Both the position numbers and the translations under genes were made by a program. From Dermatophagoides farinae (lineage: Eukaryota; Arthropoda; Arachnida; Sarcoptiformes; Pyroglyphidae): a DNA stretch of 64,000 nt. This document shows, in pieces, positions 1-11,564 of the stretch. Under the pieces are notes generated by a model. It was not told where the DNA came from. It saw nothing but the letters and a program-made list of their open reading frames with translations, and made no database searches. Numbering within the stretch: the stretch's first letter is position 1; every line of letters starts with the position of its first letter. Location of the stretch: NCBI RefSeq assembly GCF_024713945.1, contig NC_134677.1:1367001-1431000 (forward strand), given 5' to 3'.

Positions 1-1151
1 TCTCTTGCTGTTCTTGTTGTAATTCCCATTCACTTATTGGTATTGCTACCAAAACGGATGGTTGTTGTTGTTGTTGTTGTTGTCGGAGAATTTTTACGTT
101 ATTTTCATTCATAAAATTCGGTATATTTCCAATCGATTCATATATAAATCGACATTGTTCTTCTTCTTCTTCATTATCATCACTATTCGTGTAGCCAATT
201 GTGTTACTTGATCTTGGTCTTGTTGGTGGTGGTGGTTCATATGGTGTTGGATTCAACAATCGGATATTGTCATCATCAGCATCAAGAACGTCGTCCATTT
301 GAAAAATATCTAGAGAATAAATGAGAAAAAACAAGATTATTTCTGCTTAATTAAATTATTTTTATCTAAAAAAAAACAAAACAAAAATTGACTACGCAGT
401 TTAAAAAATCGACATAGACTTTGGCGACATCTATCGTACGAGATACGTACTAAAAATGAAAATGAAAAAAAAATCAAACCAAATTCAATATTCAGAATTT
501 GAACAAAAATTCAAAAATCAAAAATTTTTTTTTGTTTACATTTTCACTAAACTCAAAAAATAAGAAACACATGCGTTTTTTTTCGATGATAAAATTCAAT
601 TTTTATAATTCGAGCATGTTTTGCGATTCATATATGATGTTCTGTAACATACCATCATCATCATCATCATCATCATTATCAATCGATAATTGTCTCTGTT
701 GCTGTTGCGATCGTTGTCGTCGTTGCTGATGTTGTTGTTGTTGATGTTGTTGTTCATTATTATGATTAATTTGTCGAAATTGATTAACAGGTAAATTAAT
801 TGGTGCACATGAACAATCGGATGATAGCAATGGCGGTGGTGGTGAACCAATTAATTGATCAAAACAATTTTCATTCAACATTTCAAATGATTGACTAGTT
901 AACATTGAATGTCGTTGTTGTTGTTGATCGTGATCATCATGGCCATCATCATCATCATTATCGCTACAATTCGATAATATCGTTATACAACAACAAAGAC
1001 GATATAAACAATGGCGACAAATTGATGATGAATTATTTTGTCTACGACGATTTTGATTATTATTGATTTTTATTGGTTCTGACGATGATGGATGATGTTG
1101 ATGATGATCATAATCATCATCATCGTTATAATTTCGTGGCAGTGATGACAT
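1..1151 (-). CDS. Unrecognised low-complexity protein, 5' part (two exons, runs off left edge)
   Basis: I do not recognise this protein. Exon 1 is 1151-653 and exon 2 is 309-1, still open at the window edge, giving at least 269 residues. The start is the first in-frame ATG after an upstream TGA roughly 60 nt away. Exon 1 ends in phase 1 at a GTATGT donor and exon 2 follows a TTCTCTAG acceptor; the join keeps frame and links an Asp run to DIFQMDDVLDADDD. Visible features: a His/Asp-rich N-terminus (1-20), a cysteine cluster CRHCLYRLCCC at about 45-55, a CSC motif near 113-115, Gln/Arg-rich 134-155, an Asp run 158-167, a proline stretch, an acidic Glu run and a seven-Gln run in exon 2. No signal peptide or membrane segment is evident in this part. 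It is probably mostly disordered. Coding status is well supported by the frame-consistent splice; the function is unknown. Confidence 0.72.
310..652 (-). other. Intron of the left-edge gene
   Basis: This is a 343-nt phase-1 intron with a GTATGT donor at 652 and a pyrimidine-rich TTATTCTCTAG acceptor ending at 310. If it is retained, the frame reads 16 more residues and stops at 603-605, which would give a 182-residue alternative product. Confidence 0.7.
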
Positions 1152-1429
1152 TTTATGTTTATTAAATTGTAAAAAAAATAATTCACAATAAATGATAATT
1201 AAAAAAAATCAATAAATCAATCAATTCGAAAAAAAATATAAAAAATACATTGAAAACAGTAAAGTCAAACTCTAAAAAAAAAATTTTTTTACAATTACAA
1301 AAGTTGCAGAATTTCTTCAAAATTCATAAAATTCTGGTGTTTTACATACACACACAAAACACAATGTTGGAACTTTGTTGTCGTTGGTTTGATACAAAAA
1401 AACAAGAATGATGTTTCATGGGCGACAAA

Positions 1430-1446
1430 CCATCGATTTTTATACT
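1430..1446 (-). promoter_or_regulatory. TATA-box core promoter of the left-edge gene
   Basis: On the minus strand the sequence reads AAGTATAAAAATCGATG, with TATAAAAA at 1444-1437, 293 nt upstream of the ATG at 1151. The 14-mer GTATAAAAATCGAT inside it recurs exactly upstream of the eIF4E-like gene. Start-site position is inferred only. Confidence 0.5.
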
Positions 1447-4400
1447 TTTTTTTACAAATTATGAAACATGCGCACTAAATATAAGAAGAACCCTCTTTCA
1501 TCGTATTGGTTAATCCAAAACATTTTAGGGTGGTAACCTTTACTACTGTTAATTGTATGAATGTGAAAATTCAAAAAAAAAAAAAAAATGTGAATAATGT
1601 TTCAGTAGTGTGTGTGTATTTAGATCAATTCTAACATTCACACATTCACACATAGACAGTTATATATAGCTAAATTAATTATTTGTGTGTGTGTGGGCTG
1701 GGTCAGCATTCCCTCTCTTACTACACTATTTTTTTTTTTATTATCGTGCCACTATCAATCAATTTTTATTTATATCTATCTAACTGCTAATCCATGGACA
1801 ACAGCCATCATCATTAAAGGGTAACAACCATCGATTAGGAAATCATCACCAATATGGTTGACAACAATCATCATTAAATACTATGATAAGATGCTAGAGA
1901 AAAAAAAAGTTAAAATTCACACACACACAAGTCAAATAGTGGTGGTGGTGGTGGTGGTGATGGTGCTACCAAATTTACCTATGCACATATATTTGTCAAT
2001 ATCGAATGATTATTGCATCAGATTCTAGGTAAATTGTTTTTTTTTTGTTTTCTTTTACTCTGATTTTCTTCATCTACGCATCATTCCATTGATATGAAAA
2101 TATATTTGGTTGAAAAACAAATATCGAAACGAAAAAAAAAACAATAACAACATTCCATACACCAGAAGTGGTGATTTTGTTTTTATTATTGAGAAATCAA
2201 TCTTATCAATAAAGTGAAGCTTTATCAATCAATTGTCTATTTCGATCTTTCTATAAAAAATCATATTAAAACAAAAAACCAAAACCAAAAAAAAAAAAAA
2301 AAAATGTCACCTTTGATCATCGAGTATTTTTTGTTGTTTTTATTAAATGCGTTTGTTATCAAATCAAAAACATTATTATTATTATTTGATTATTACACCA
2401 CATCACAGATAATCATAATTTTTAGACTGCTTGTCGCCAAAAAAAAAATCATCATCATTATCATCATCGTTATCATTATTTGGAAAATATGGAAACAAAC
2501 AAACAAACAAACAAACAAAAAAAGGCAATAACAAATCTTAGTGTGATTGCAACAATTTTTCTCTAAAAATTTAATTAATTTCAATTCCTTTCTTTATCTC
2601 CCTTGATCAACTTCCAAAAAAAAACCTCTTCAAATACCTGAAATGGCAAAAAAAAAAAAATTTCTTTACACATCTGTTCCATTAACCATTGATGGTTAAC
2701 CCTTTTTTTTGCATTTGACATAAATACATTGAATCCATAAAATAATAACGATAAAAACACTTAATAGTTAGTCGTAGTAGTACGTGAATTGATCATAAAA
2801 AAAATGTCACCACCAAAAAAAAATAGGGCCTCAATTTGACCATTTGCAAACAAAAAAAAAAAAAAAAAAAAATGATACAATGTTTATGAATGATTTATAC
2901 TTTGTTATACTTTGTATCCTTTTTCCTTCTTTCATTCATTCAAAAACGAATTTGATGATGATGATGATGGTTATGTGTGTGTGTGTGTTTATCGATATGT
3001 TAAATTCCAGAAAAACAAAACATCCATAACAACGACAGCTGTTCAGCTTTTTTTTATTTTCTTTTTTTTCTGGGTCATAATAATAATTTTGTCCCTCATT
3101 CCATTTTAATTTGATTGTGTCATTTTTTTTTGTTGTTGATCTTGTTGTTTCTTTGTGTGTGTGTGTGTGTGTTACACTTGCCACATGATGATGATGATCA
3201 CACATAATGTTGTTGTTTGGTAGTGCACGTTTTTTTTCCAGTGGCAAATTTTTTTTTCTCTCTTTAGCTAAGAGATGTAATCATCATCATCGTCATCATA
3301 AAATCCAAAAAGAATCATTTACTACTTTAGTAACCAGAAAAAAAATGATGATGATGATGATGACCATGAGAGAAATAGAGATGAGGTCACAAGATGCAAA
3401 AAAAAAATGAAATGAAATAAAATAAAACAATCCCAAGTGACCAACTGAAACCAAGTGTCAAATATATTCTCTCGTTCTCTCTCTCTCTCTCTCTGCTTTG
3501 TCTAGTTGTTATTCAATGGTGGTGGTGGTGGTGATGGTGGGCCACCAAACACAAATCCATAAATTCCAGAAAAAAAAGAAATATAAAAAAGTCCATTTTT
3601 ACTATGCATTGAGTTGATTTTATTACCCAGAAATAACAGAAAGTTCCAGCATCGTTATTTGTCTGTGTGTGTGTGCATGTGACATCCAGAATCAAAAAAA
3701 AAAAAAAAAAAAAACGAAACGAAACGAAACTTTGTAATTCTTTTCATTTGGAAACAATGAAATATATGTGTGTGACGCAATTCATGTACTACTCATTGGA
3801 ATTAAATAAACGATAAAAATAGATTCCTTCACATCCTGTATGATGGTGTGATTGTCATTTGGTTTTTCATTTCTGGTTGCACTAATGCTACTCTATCGTT
3901 GTTTCTGGTATCCATGAGAGTGTAATGTGTGGTCGTTATGATTATATTATTGTTATTATGGAGCAAAAAAAATCTCTACGTTCTCTCATAAGTTTTTCTT
4001 TTCTGGATTCTTTTTTTTCTGGTTGATTTCCACAAACATATCAACAATTAATTTATGATCCAGACATTGAACCACATGACCAATGTCCATCCATTGAGAA
4101 TGTTTTGTTTGTTGATAGTTTTTTTATCTTTTCTATTTAATTTTCTCATCTATGGAATGAATGAATGGATGGATATCTATGGATTTTCTTTTTTTTTTAT
4201 ATTTTCATTTTTCGATCAGTGTTTGATGAGAATGATGCACATAACATCCAAATATCATGACACACACGCACAAAAATCACACCATTTTTCACGTAATAAT
4301 ATCCACACACAAAACAGTATGAGACACGTGACTTGCAACCAAAAAAGTAAAGTAAAGCCAAAAAAAATGATGATGATGAGTATTGAATATATGCAAATAA

Positions 4401-6036
4401 CGACGATGACGATCATCATGTGAATGTTTGAATTCTTTGCATTGCAAAAAAGAAAAAAAAATTTTTTTTTATTTGATTTCAAATAGAGGCTATTTCGAGA
4501 AACGAAAAACGAAAACCAACTCGATTTGAGTCACAGGTTTCTGGTCAGTTTTTTTTGTTATTGTTGTTGTTGTTGTCATTATGGAACGATCCATTTTGGT
4601 TTAGTTTCGTTGGATCGTTTCGTCATAATGATTTTTGTCGTTGTTGTTGTCCACATATGATGACAATGATGTTCATAATAATTGAAATTGGTAACTTTGT
4701 TTCAAATTTTCTTTTTTTTCTCGTGATCCATATTAATCCCGTTTTAATTAGTTAAACAATCAAAAAGTGGAAAGACCAGGACAACAACAATGGACACACA
4801 ATAATAATAATGAATATAGTGGACAGTCATTGTGCACTAATCTCATGTAGGACATTAAACAGAGCGAACAACAAAAAAAAAATTCGTGAACAGAATCTGT
4901 GTGTGTGTGTGTATGTATAATTTTTCTATTTCAACAGAGCTTAATTTGCATTTTTTCATTTTCATTTTCATCCACCCGTTCCATCTCTATTCTTGTGTGT
5001 GTGTGTGTGTGTGTTTATACCAATGATGATCATCCAGATGTCATCATCATTTGTGATTTTTTTTTATTTTTTTTTGCCTTAGTAAATTGAATTAATTTTT
5101 TCGTTCTATTTAGATCGAAATAGCTCATCATCATCATCAGCAATGCCAACTAACTGATTGTGATTATTGTTGATGACACTGGATACACACTAATGAAATT
5201 CATTTAGGAAAACATTCCAAGGACAACAACAAAAAAAAAAAATGATGACAAATACAAACAACAAACTACGTATACCGTAATAATGATAAACCATAAAAAA
5301 TCAAACAGCCAACCAAACAAATGGTTAAAGATTCAGATGACTCAGTATATCAAGTGGATGAGAATGAAAATTTGTGGTGCCATCATTTTATTATTGTTCA
5401 ACTTACTCACTTTTTTAAAAGTAAAACATCCTGATGATGATATTAACCATGGCGACCAACAACAACAACAACAACAAGAAATCATCATCATCATCGATGT
5501 AAATCATTGATGACTGGTGATGGTATTAAACCACCATAGCGACCCAAAAATAAAATAAAAAACGACGACGACAATGATGATGATGATGGTACACTCTGGT
5601 GTTATCTTTAATCAAATCATTGTGAAGGGATAGCAAAACAAAACAAAAAAACAATGAAAATAAATTCTTTTTATGCCATCTCTGGAAGAGAATTTTTTCT
5701 TCAACTTTTTTTTCAGCATCATCGTCATCATCATTATTTTAATAATGATGATTGTATTTCTGTGGTCAAACAAAAAAAAAAAAAAAAAACTATTACACAA
5801 CACACACACACTTATATACACAAACATAATTATCATTTAGATCCAGAATAGAATAATCATCATTATCTATACTATTTCTTTCAAAGCCATTAGTTGTTGA
5901 ATATTATCGTTGGATTTTGCACTGAATAAATGTCTCATTGGTGATTTGATAACTTTTTTTTTCTCTCTCTCTCTACATTATTAACACCATTTAACGGTGA
6001 ATGAATGTATATGAGGGTGGTATGTTTGTATTTGTT

Positions 6037-6038
<2 letters not shown>

Positions 6039-6070
<32 letters not shown>
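6039..6070. repeat. (TG)16 microsatellite
   Basis: An uninterrupted TG run of 32 bp, followed 23 bp later by a (TCA)8 run. It is a typical length-variable tract. Confidence 0.95.
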
Positions 6071-6071
<1 letters not shown>

Positions 6072-6093
6072 TCAATTGGTGTAAATCAAAGTG

Positions 6094-6118
6094 TCATCAT
6101 CATCATCATCATCATCAT
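6094..6118. repeat. (TCA)8 microsatellite
   Basis: A pure TCA run. The same motif, read as ATC, TCA or GAT, is the most frequent trinucleotide repeat in the window. Confidence 0.95.
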
Positions 6119-6677
6119 TTGCAGTGATGATAGTAAGTGAAAAACTCAAATAAACTGTCGTCTGTGTGTTTATGTGTGTGTGTGTTAAACCCAAAATATA
6201 CAATCCATGAAAATGATTATTACCATCATCATCATCATCATCATCATTTAGATTTTTCGCATTTTCACTAGTAAGTAGTGTTAGTAGTAGCCTAAAGTTA
6301 ATTTATGATTGTCATTTACATTTTGTTTTTTTTTTCCAAATGAAAAACAAAAACAAACAAACAATTAACCAGATGAACTGAATCTAAATAAAATGGTGAC
6401 AATAATAATAATAATCAGAATCAGAATCAGAATCATTCCAGTGGGCTATAGCCGTTTGTTGTTGTTGTTGTTGTTGTCATTTGGAGAAAAGAAAGAATAG
6501 AGAAAAAAAAACATTGATAACTCTTTCATTGAACATTCTGTGAACATTCATATTTTATTTCACTTAAATAAATGATTGGATGTGATTGATTTGATGTGTA
6601 TCCATAACTGGTGACCATTGGTTAGTTGGTTGACTGTTTTGTTGTTGACCTTGACCAAGGTCAAATTGAATATAGAG

Positions 6678-6683
6678 TTTATT
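6678..6683 (-). other. Possible polyadenylation signal of the secreted-protein gene
   Basis: TTTATT on the plus strand gives AATAAA on the minus strand, about 220 nt past the stop codon at 6903. No closer AATAAA was seen, but AT-rich sequence makes chance matches common. Confidence 0.25.
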
Positions 6684-6902
6684 ATTTTCATTTTTTCGTT
6701 TTGATTGATGTCATATTTACTCAATCCTTTTATTCAATATGTGATAATATGATAATGGTGGGCATAGGAAAAAAATTTTTTTTTTTTGTTGTCCTTGTCC
6801 ATATATTTATGATAAACAACAACAGATGTTTTGTGATTCTGACAATAAAAAAAAAAATGAAAATGAAAATGGAAATGAAAAATATTTTGTGTATTTAGCC
6901 AT

Positions 6903-7644
6903 TTAAGCATTGGTGGTCAAATTTGGCATTGAAAATGATTCATTTTGATTGGAAAAATTTTTGCCAAATGATGATGGTGATGATGAATCACGATTTTCAC
7001 CATATAAATCATTCATTGATCCATTTCGAGCTGATATATCCTCAATATTTGTACGATTTTGCCAATACCCATCATCATATTCATATGAACGTGTTGAATA
7101 TGATGTTGTTGAATATGATGATGTTGAATATGATGATGTTGAATTGGAATTTGATCGATTCGTTATCGATGATGTTTGATCCATTGATCGCTTTTCCATT
7201 AAATTATCATTAAAATCACTTTCATCATCGGTTGACCAGAAATCATCAAATTTTGGTCTTTGTATCATTTTCATTAATGGATTCTTTTCCATTATAATTA
7301 TTTTCGGTTGTTGTTGTTGTTGTATTGGATTGTTTTTCATATTGTCCACATCATCATCATAATCATTTGCATTGAAAATAAGCATACGTGGACGACGATA
7401 ATTTCCATATGGACCTTCAATATTAATACCACCGGATGGTAACATTGTTTTATTATTACGTCTTTCCCAACGCCATCGACCATATTGAATATCATTTATC
7501 ACATGGATGCCTAAACCTTGTTATGAATAAAATTACCCGATTAGATAACCGCTGCAATTGAAGCCAAAAAAAACCGGAAAATATCTTACGTTTTGCTGTA
7601 ACCAATACCAGAAAAAATAGAAATATCAAAATTTTTCGAAACAT
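6903..7644 (-). CDS. Secreted Ser/Tyr/Asn-rich protein, 220 aa, function unknown
   Basis: Two exons: 7644-7590 (55 nt) and 7510-6903 (608 nt), joined in phase 1, give 221 codons including TAA. The ATG at 7644 is the first in frame. Residues 1-17, MFRKILIFLFFLVLVTA, form a classic signal peptide followed directly by Lys-Arg, so the product should enter the secretory pathway. The mature part has no cysteine. It has a basic/aromatic N-terminal section (YGRWRWERR, then GPYGNYRRPRM), an Asp run, five Gln, an acidic middle, and a Ser/Tyr repeat STSSY-STSSY-STTSY-STRSY at about residues 142-161, ending in a polar Ser/Asn-rich tail. The Lys-Arg and Arg-Arg sites resemble prohormone cleavage sites, but no known neuropeptide was recognised and no amidation Gly is adjacent. 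It could equally be a cuticle, silk-like or salivary protein. The gene is real with good confidence; its role is open. Confidence 0.78.
7092..7151 (-). repeat. 15-bp coding tandem repeat (about 4 copies)
   Basis: Plus-strand units GTTGAATATGATGAT recur with period 15 and small changes in the first and last unit. On the coding strand each unit encodes five residues of the S-T-S/T-S-Y type. Because the period is a multiple of three, copy-number changes would keep the reading frame. Confidence 0.85.
7511..7589 (-). other. Intron of the secreted-protein gene
   Basis: A 79-nt phase-1 intron with a GTAAGA donor at 7589 and a GGTTTAG acceptor ending at 7511. It lies directly after the signal-peptide codons, a common place for introns in secreted-protein genes. 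A nearer acceptor (ATTGCAG, about 7552) is rejected because it leads to an in-frame stop. Confidence 0.75.
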
Positions 7645-7726
7645 TCTGCACACACACACACAAACACACGCACATGCACACGGAAACAAACAAAAATGAA
7701 ATTTTTCAATTAACCAAATTCATTGC

Positions 7727-7737
7727 CTTTTTATATG
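7727..7737 (-). promoter_or_regulatory. TATA-box of the secreted-protein gene
   Basis: The minus strand reads CATATAAAAAG, about 83 nt upstream of the ATG at 7644. This would give a 5' leader of roughly 50 nt. The TGTGTGCAG directly before the ATG also resembles a splice acceptor, so an upstream leader exon is an alternative. Confidence 0.5.
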
Positions 7738-9194
7738 TGTAACCAGCAAAAAAAAAAAAAAAAAAACACTTGTTGTTGCATGACAGCTGTGTGTGTGTGT
7801 GTGACCAACTTTTTTTTTGAAATTGGCAATTTCACTTTTAATTTTAAGTTCAAGTGTAATATCAATTGAAACCAACTGTATAATTTATCGGATCATCATA
7901 TTTTGTCATTTTTTTGTTTTCGTTTTTTTTTTGACAATGTCAAAAACAAAATGACATTATCATTCAATTTCCACTTCATATGTTCAATTTGATGATGATG
8001 TTTCCAATGTTTTTTTTTTGTTTCTTTCAAAAGATAAATTTTATTTCAAGAAACAAAAAACAAAACAAAAAAATTCATTTTTTCCAGTGTTTTTTTTTCC
8101 CCAATAGATGAAGATGAACTGTCTGTGTAATGGCCTGATCAAAAACAACAACAACAACAACAAAAAAATTAATTCCAGATCCATATACTGATGATGAGCA
8201 ATAAAGAGAACAACAACAATAACAAAAAAAAAGGCAATCTTAGCTGTCAGATTTGATGTAGCCAATGGAAAAAAAGGAAAAATTTACGATTTGTACTTGA
8301 ATCGCAACCATACAGTAAAAATCAGAATAAATGAAATTCTCATAACCATGAATTGTTGTTGTTGTTGTTTATCGCCATATATTCGATTCAATTCTTTCAC
8401 ACAATAACCAACCGACCAACCAACATTCAAGTGGTGCGTGTGTGTGTGTGTGTGTGTGCATTTATTCGTCATTGCGTCATAAATTTTCCATTGGAAAAAA
8501 AACAACAGAAAAAAAAATAGAAATTCTTTGATCCTTGATTCTTGTACACTGTATTTTTTTTGGCTGGATGAAAAAGAGGACAACACAAAACAATCGATTT
8601 GCCCACTACTACCACCATTAATTTAAATATACACACGCACCCACTGCAAACTATCAATATCAAAATTGTCTTTAAATTATATTCGTTTGCTTGCTTTTTT
8701 TGTTGTTGTTGTTGTTGTTGTTGTAACAAGCAAATTATTGCATTTGCAATTCTTTTGCAATTATAATAATTAGAATAATTGCTATAAAAGTAAAATGTGA
8801 TTTAAGTGTGGTGATCGACATGATGCATTGGCTATAAAAATACACACACACACACACACGACATTCGTTTATTACAAAGCAATTGGTTGACCTAACCATT
8901 GCCCAAAGTATTCATCCGATTGCTTTTAATTATCATCAAGTAAAAGTAGAAGAAAATTTAGCAAACAAAAAAAAATGAAATGAAATAAAATGAATGTCTG
9001 CTTTTAATGGGTACAAATTTACTATATTGCTGCTGCTGCTGCTGCTATTGTGTAATGAAGGCTAATAATACAAAACACAATACAGAACACGCATTCAATT
9101 TAAAAACGCGTGTCATCCATTTCGAGATGGCCAAAAAAAAAAACGTATTTATTTTTGTCACACAGACATAAAGATAGACATCGTCATTGATCAC

Positions 9195-9220
9195 CACACA
9201 CACACACACACACACACACA
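9195..9220. repeat. (CA)13 microsatellite
   Basis: A pure CA run in non-coding sequence. Confidence 0.95.
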
Positions 9221-11536
9221 TACATGCAATCGAAATATCGAAATTATCGCTGTTTAGATTTGAAATCTTTGAATTTCATTTTGCACATTTTTTTTTGGTC
9301 TCGACAGAAAAAAGTGCCAAAGATATATGTGTATGGTGAATGCCATTCGATCATATTTGAAATACATACGATATTAAGTTGTTGTTGCCGCTGTTGTTGT
9401 CATTGTTTTTTTTTTTTTTTTTGGCCTTTTCGTTTAATGTCAATGTACGATGAGGATTGATTTCTCGTTTTGCTATTTTTTTTTTTGAGTTGTCCGGTTT
9501 TTCTGTTTAAAATTTATGATCCAAACAACGACAACAGCAACAAAATTAACGAGAGAGACAGACAGACATCATTTTTTTGTGCATCATATTTTTTTTTTGG
9601 GCGCGTGTTTTTCTCTTTTCTCTATGTGGTGAAATTTTTTTTTTTGTTAGAAAAAAAACGTTGATCCTTAACATAAAGTTTAATGACCACCACCGCCACC
9701 ACCACCAAATGAATGACACACACACACAGAACCGGCAGCCGCAGCCATTATCAGGAAGAGAAAGAACGTGAAAAAAACAATTTGGTTACATAATAACTAA
9801 TTTTTTTTTGTTTCTTTTGAAATGAAAAACAATAATAAAATCCATCAAAGAAACATTAAAACAATTCATCAACGGTCAATAACGACGACAACAACAACGG
9901 TTTTATTTCCATCACCATCATCATCATCATTTATATAATGGTGATAATTTTTCAATGATCCATGATTATTATGGTGGTTGGTATTCGAGTTGAGAATTTT
10001 TTTTTTTTTTTTTTTGGGAAAGAATCCATTATTATCGAAAACAAGCCAATAACAATGTAGCAAAAAAAACCACACACACACACTTGAAAAATATGGCAAC
10101 AACAACAAAAAAAAACCTCGAAAAATATCCAGATCATCATCATCATTATCAACAATAACAACAGCAACAAGGTTGATTGAACCACCAAGGTTGAATAATT
10201 TTTATCTACCAAAAAAAAAAAAAAAAAGAAAACTCACTCACTTGCACGGTGGCAATCCAATAATGATTAATAATGACAATATTCATTATCATCATTTGGG
10301 CGGTCCAGTAGGTACAAAACATAATGATTTGTTTTCCATCAACAACAGCAGCAAATTTCCAAACCAATGAGTGTGAGAGAGAGAAAAAAAATGATTAATT
10401 TAAGGTTAATGGATTTATGGATCAAATGGTTGTTGATATCCAAAAATGTTTATCACATCACATCTCAATGCACAAAACACAAAACACAAAACAACACATG
10501 ACAACTATGGCTATAGATGGATATGAAAATTGATAACCAAAAAAAAAAAAAAACTAAATCCTTGTCATCATCACTGAAACAGAACAGTCATCGACATTTT
10601 GTCATTGACAATGGCAACAAAAAAAAAAATATGCATCCATATGTAGAATGTAGAAAAAAAAGTCCAGTAAAAGTTTCTTGACCGCGGTCATGCAAACAAA
10701 AAGGTAAATGGACTTTTGATTTCTTAATTTTAGTTAATATTTAAAAGCCAAAAAAAAAACGTGTCGCCATTCAATCAAAAGAGATTATTAAGGATTTGTG
10801 TGTGTGTTTGTTTACATTGCTTCATTGATAAATCTGGTCTTTTCCGTGTATAACAAAATATATAATGACAATGATGAACAAATTAGCAATTTGATTTCCT
10901 GTGAAAGGCAAAACAAAATAAAAGAAATCACATTATTACGTAATTTGATATATGTAATGATGATGGTGAATGGTCAAAAAGAAGAAAATCATTTCTTTTA
11001 GTCACACATACACACACACACATGTAATGGTACTTAATTTAATTTAAATTATTTCGTTTCATTCATTCATTGTCATTTGTTGTTGTTGATGATAATTAAT
11101 TCTGTGCACGATGATGATGATGTAATTCTATTGTCCACTATTCCATTGTTGTAATATGTGTGTGTGAGTGTTTCAAATTGAATTTCTTTTTCTGATGAGG
11201 ATGGTGATTCTCGAAACACGGAGAGAGAGAGAAAAGAATGTTTCCTCCACTTGAATATCACACATATTTTTTTTCTTTGGTGGAAGGAATTGAATTCCAT
11301 AAAAAAAATGGAAAAAAATAAAACATTTTTTTTCGAAAGCAAAAAAAACATAATTTTATTATTTCAATCCATTGAATTAATGTGAATTAGAGAGAGAGAG
11401 AGAGAAAGGATCTTGAGATATATAATATTTAGTGAGCAAATAACAACAGAATCTGAATCCGGAATTTTTTTTCTCTCATTCCTCATACACACACACACAC
11501 ACACGGACAGAATATGACAGAATATCGAAGCTCTTG

Positions 11537-11564
11537 TGAACAATGAACAATGAACAATGGACAA
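11537..11564. repeat. 7-bp tandem array of AACAAT-containing units
   Basis: Three TGAACAA units are followed by one TGGACAA unit. Each unit contains the core bound by Sox-type HMG proteins (WWCAAW). This could be a chance short tandem repeat or a cluster of binding sites. Confidence 0.6.

Larger units (their letters stand above)
1500..6660. other. Intergenic, simple-repeat-rich, no gene recognised
   Basis: Between the two minus-strand genes I see only simple repeats and A/T tracts: (GGT)n at about 1939-1958, (CT)n at 3477-3494, CGAAA pentamers at about 3713-3730, (TG)n near 4994-5013 and 6039-6070, (TCA)n at 6094-6118 and 6223-6248, and a fourfold AGAATC hexamer near 6414-6436. Open frames here are products of these repeats. 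No RNA gene or mobile-element protein is visible. Confidence 0.6.

Noticed and set aside
596-850. Minus-strand frame with poly-Asn and poly-Met
   Set aside because: It is an out-of-frame shadow of exon 1 of the left-edge gene.
4055-4423. 122-codon plus-strand frame
   Set aside because: Its composition follows ATGATG, CACACA and poly-T tracts; it shows no family signature or splice context.
6923-7213. Plus-strand frames over the secreted-protein gene
   Set aside because: They are antisense shadows of the 15-bp repeat and neighbouring codons; the minus strand has the signal peptide, splice phase and TATA box.
8838-8990. Gene-like frame ending QLVDLTIAQSIHPIAF...
   Set aside because: Open frames of this length are expected many times in 64 kb of AT-rich DNA; it starts inside a CA tract with no plausible acceptor.
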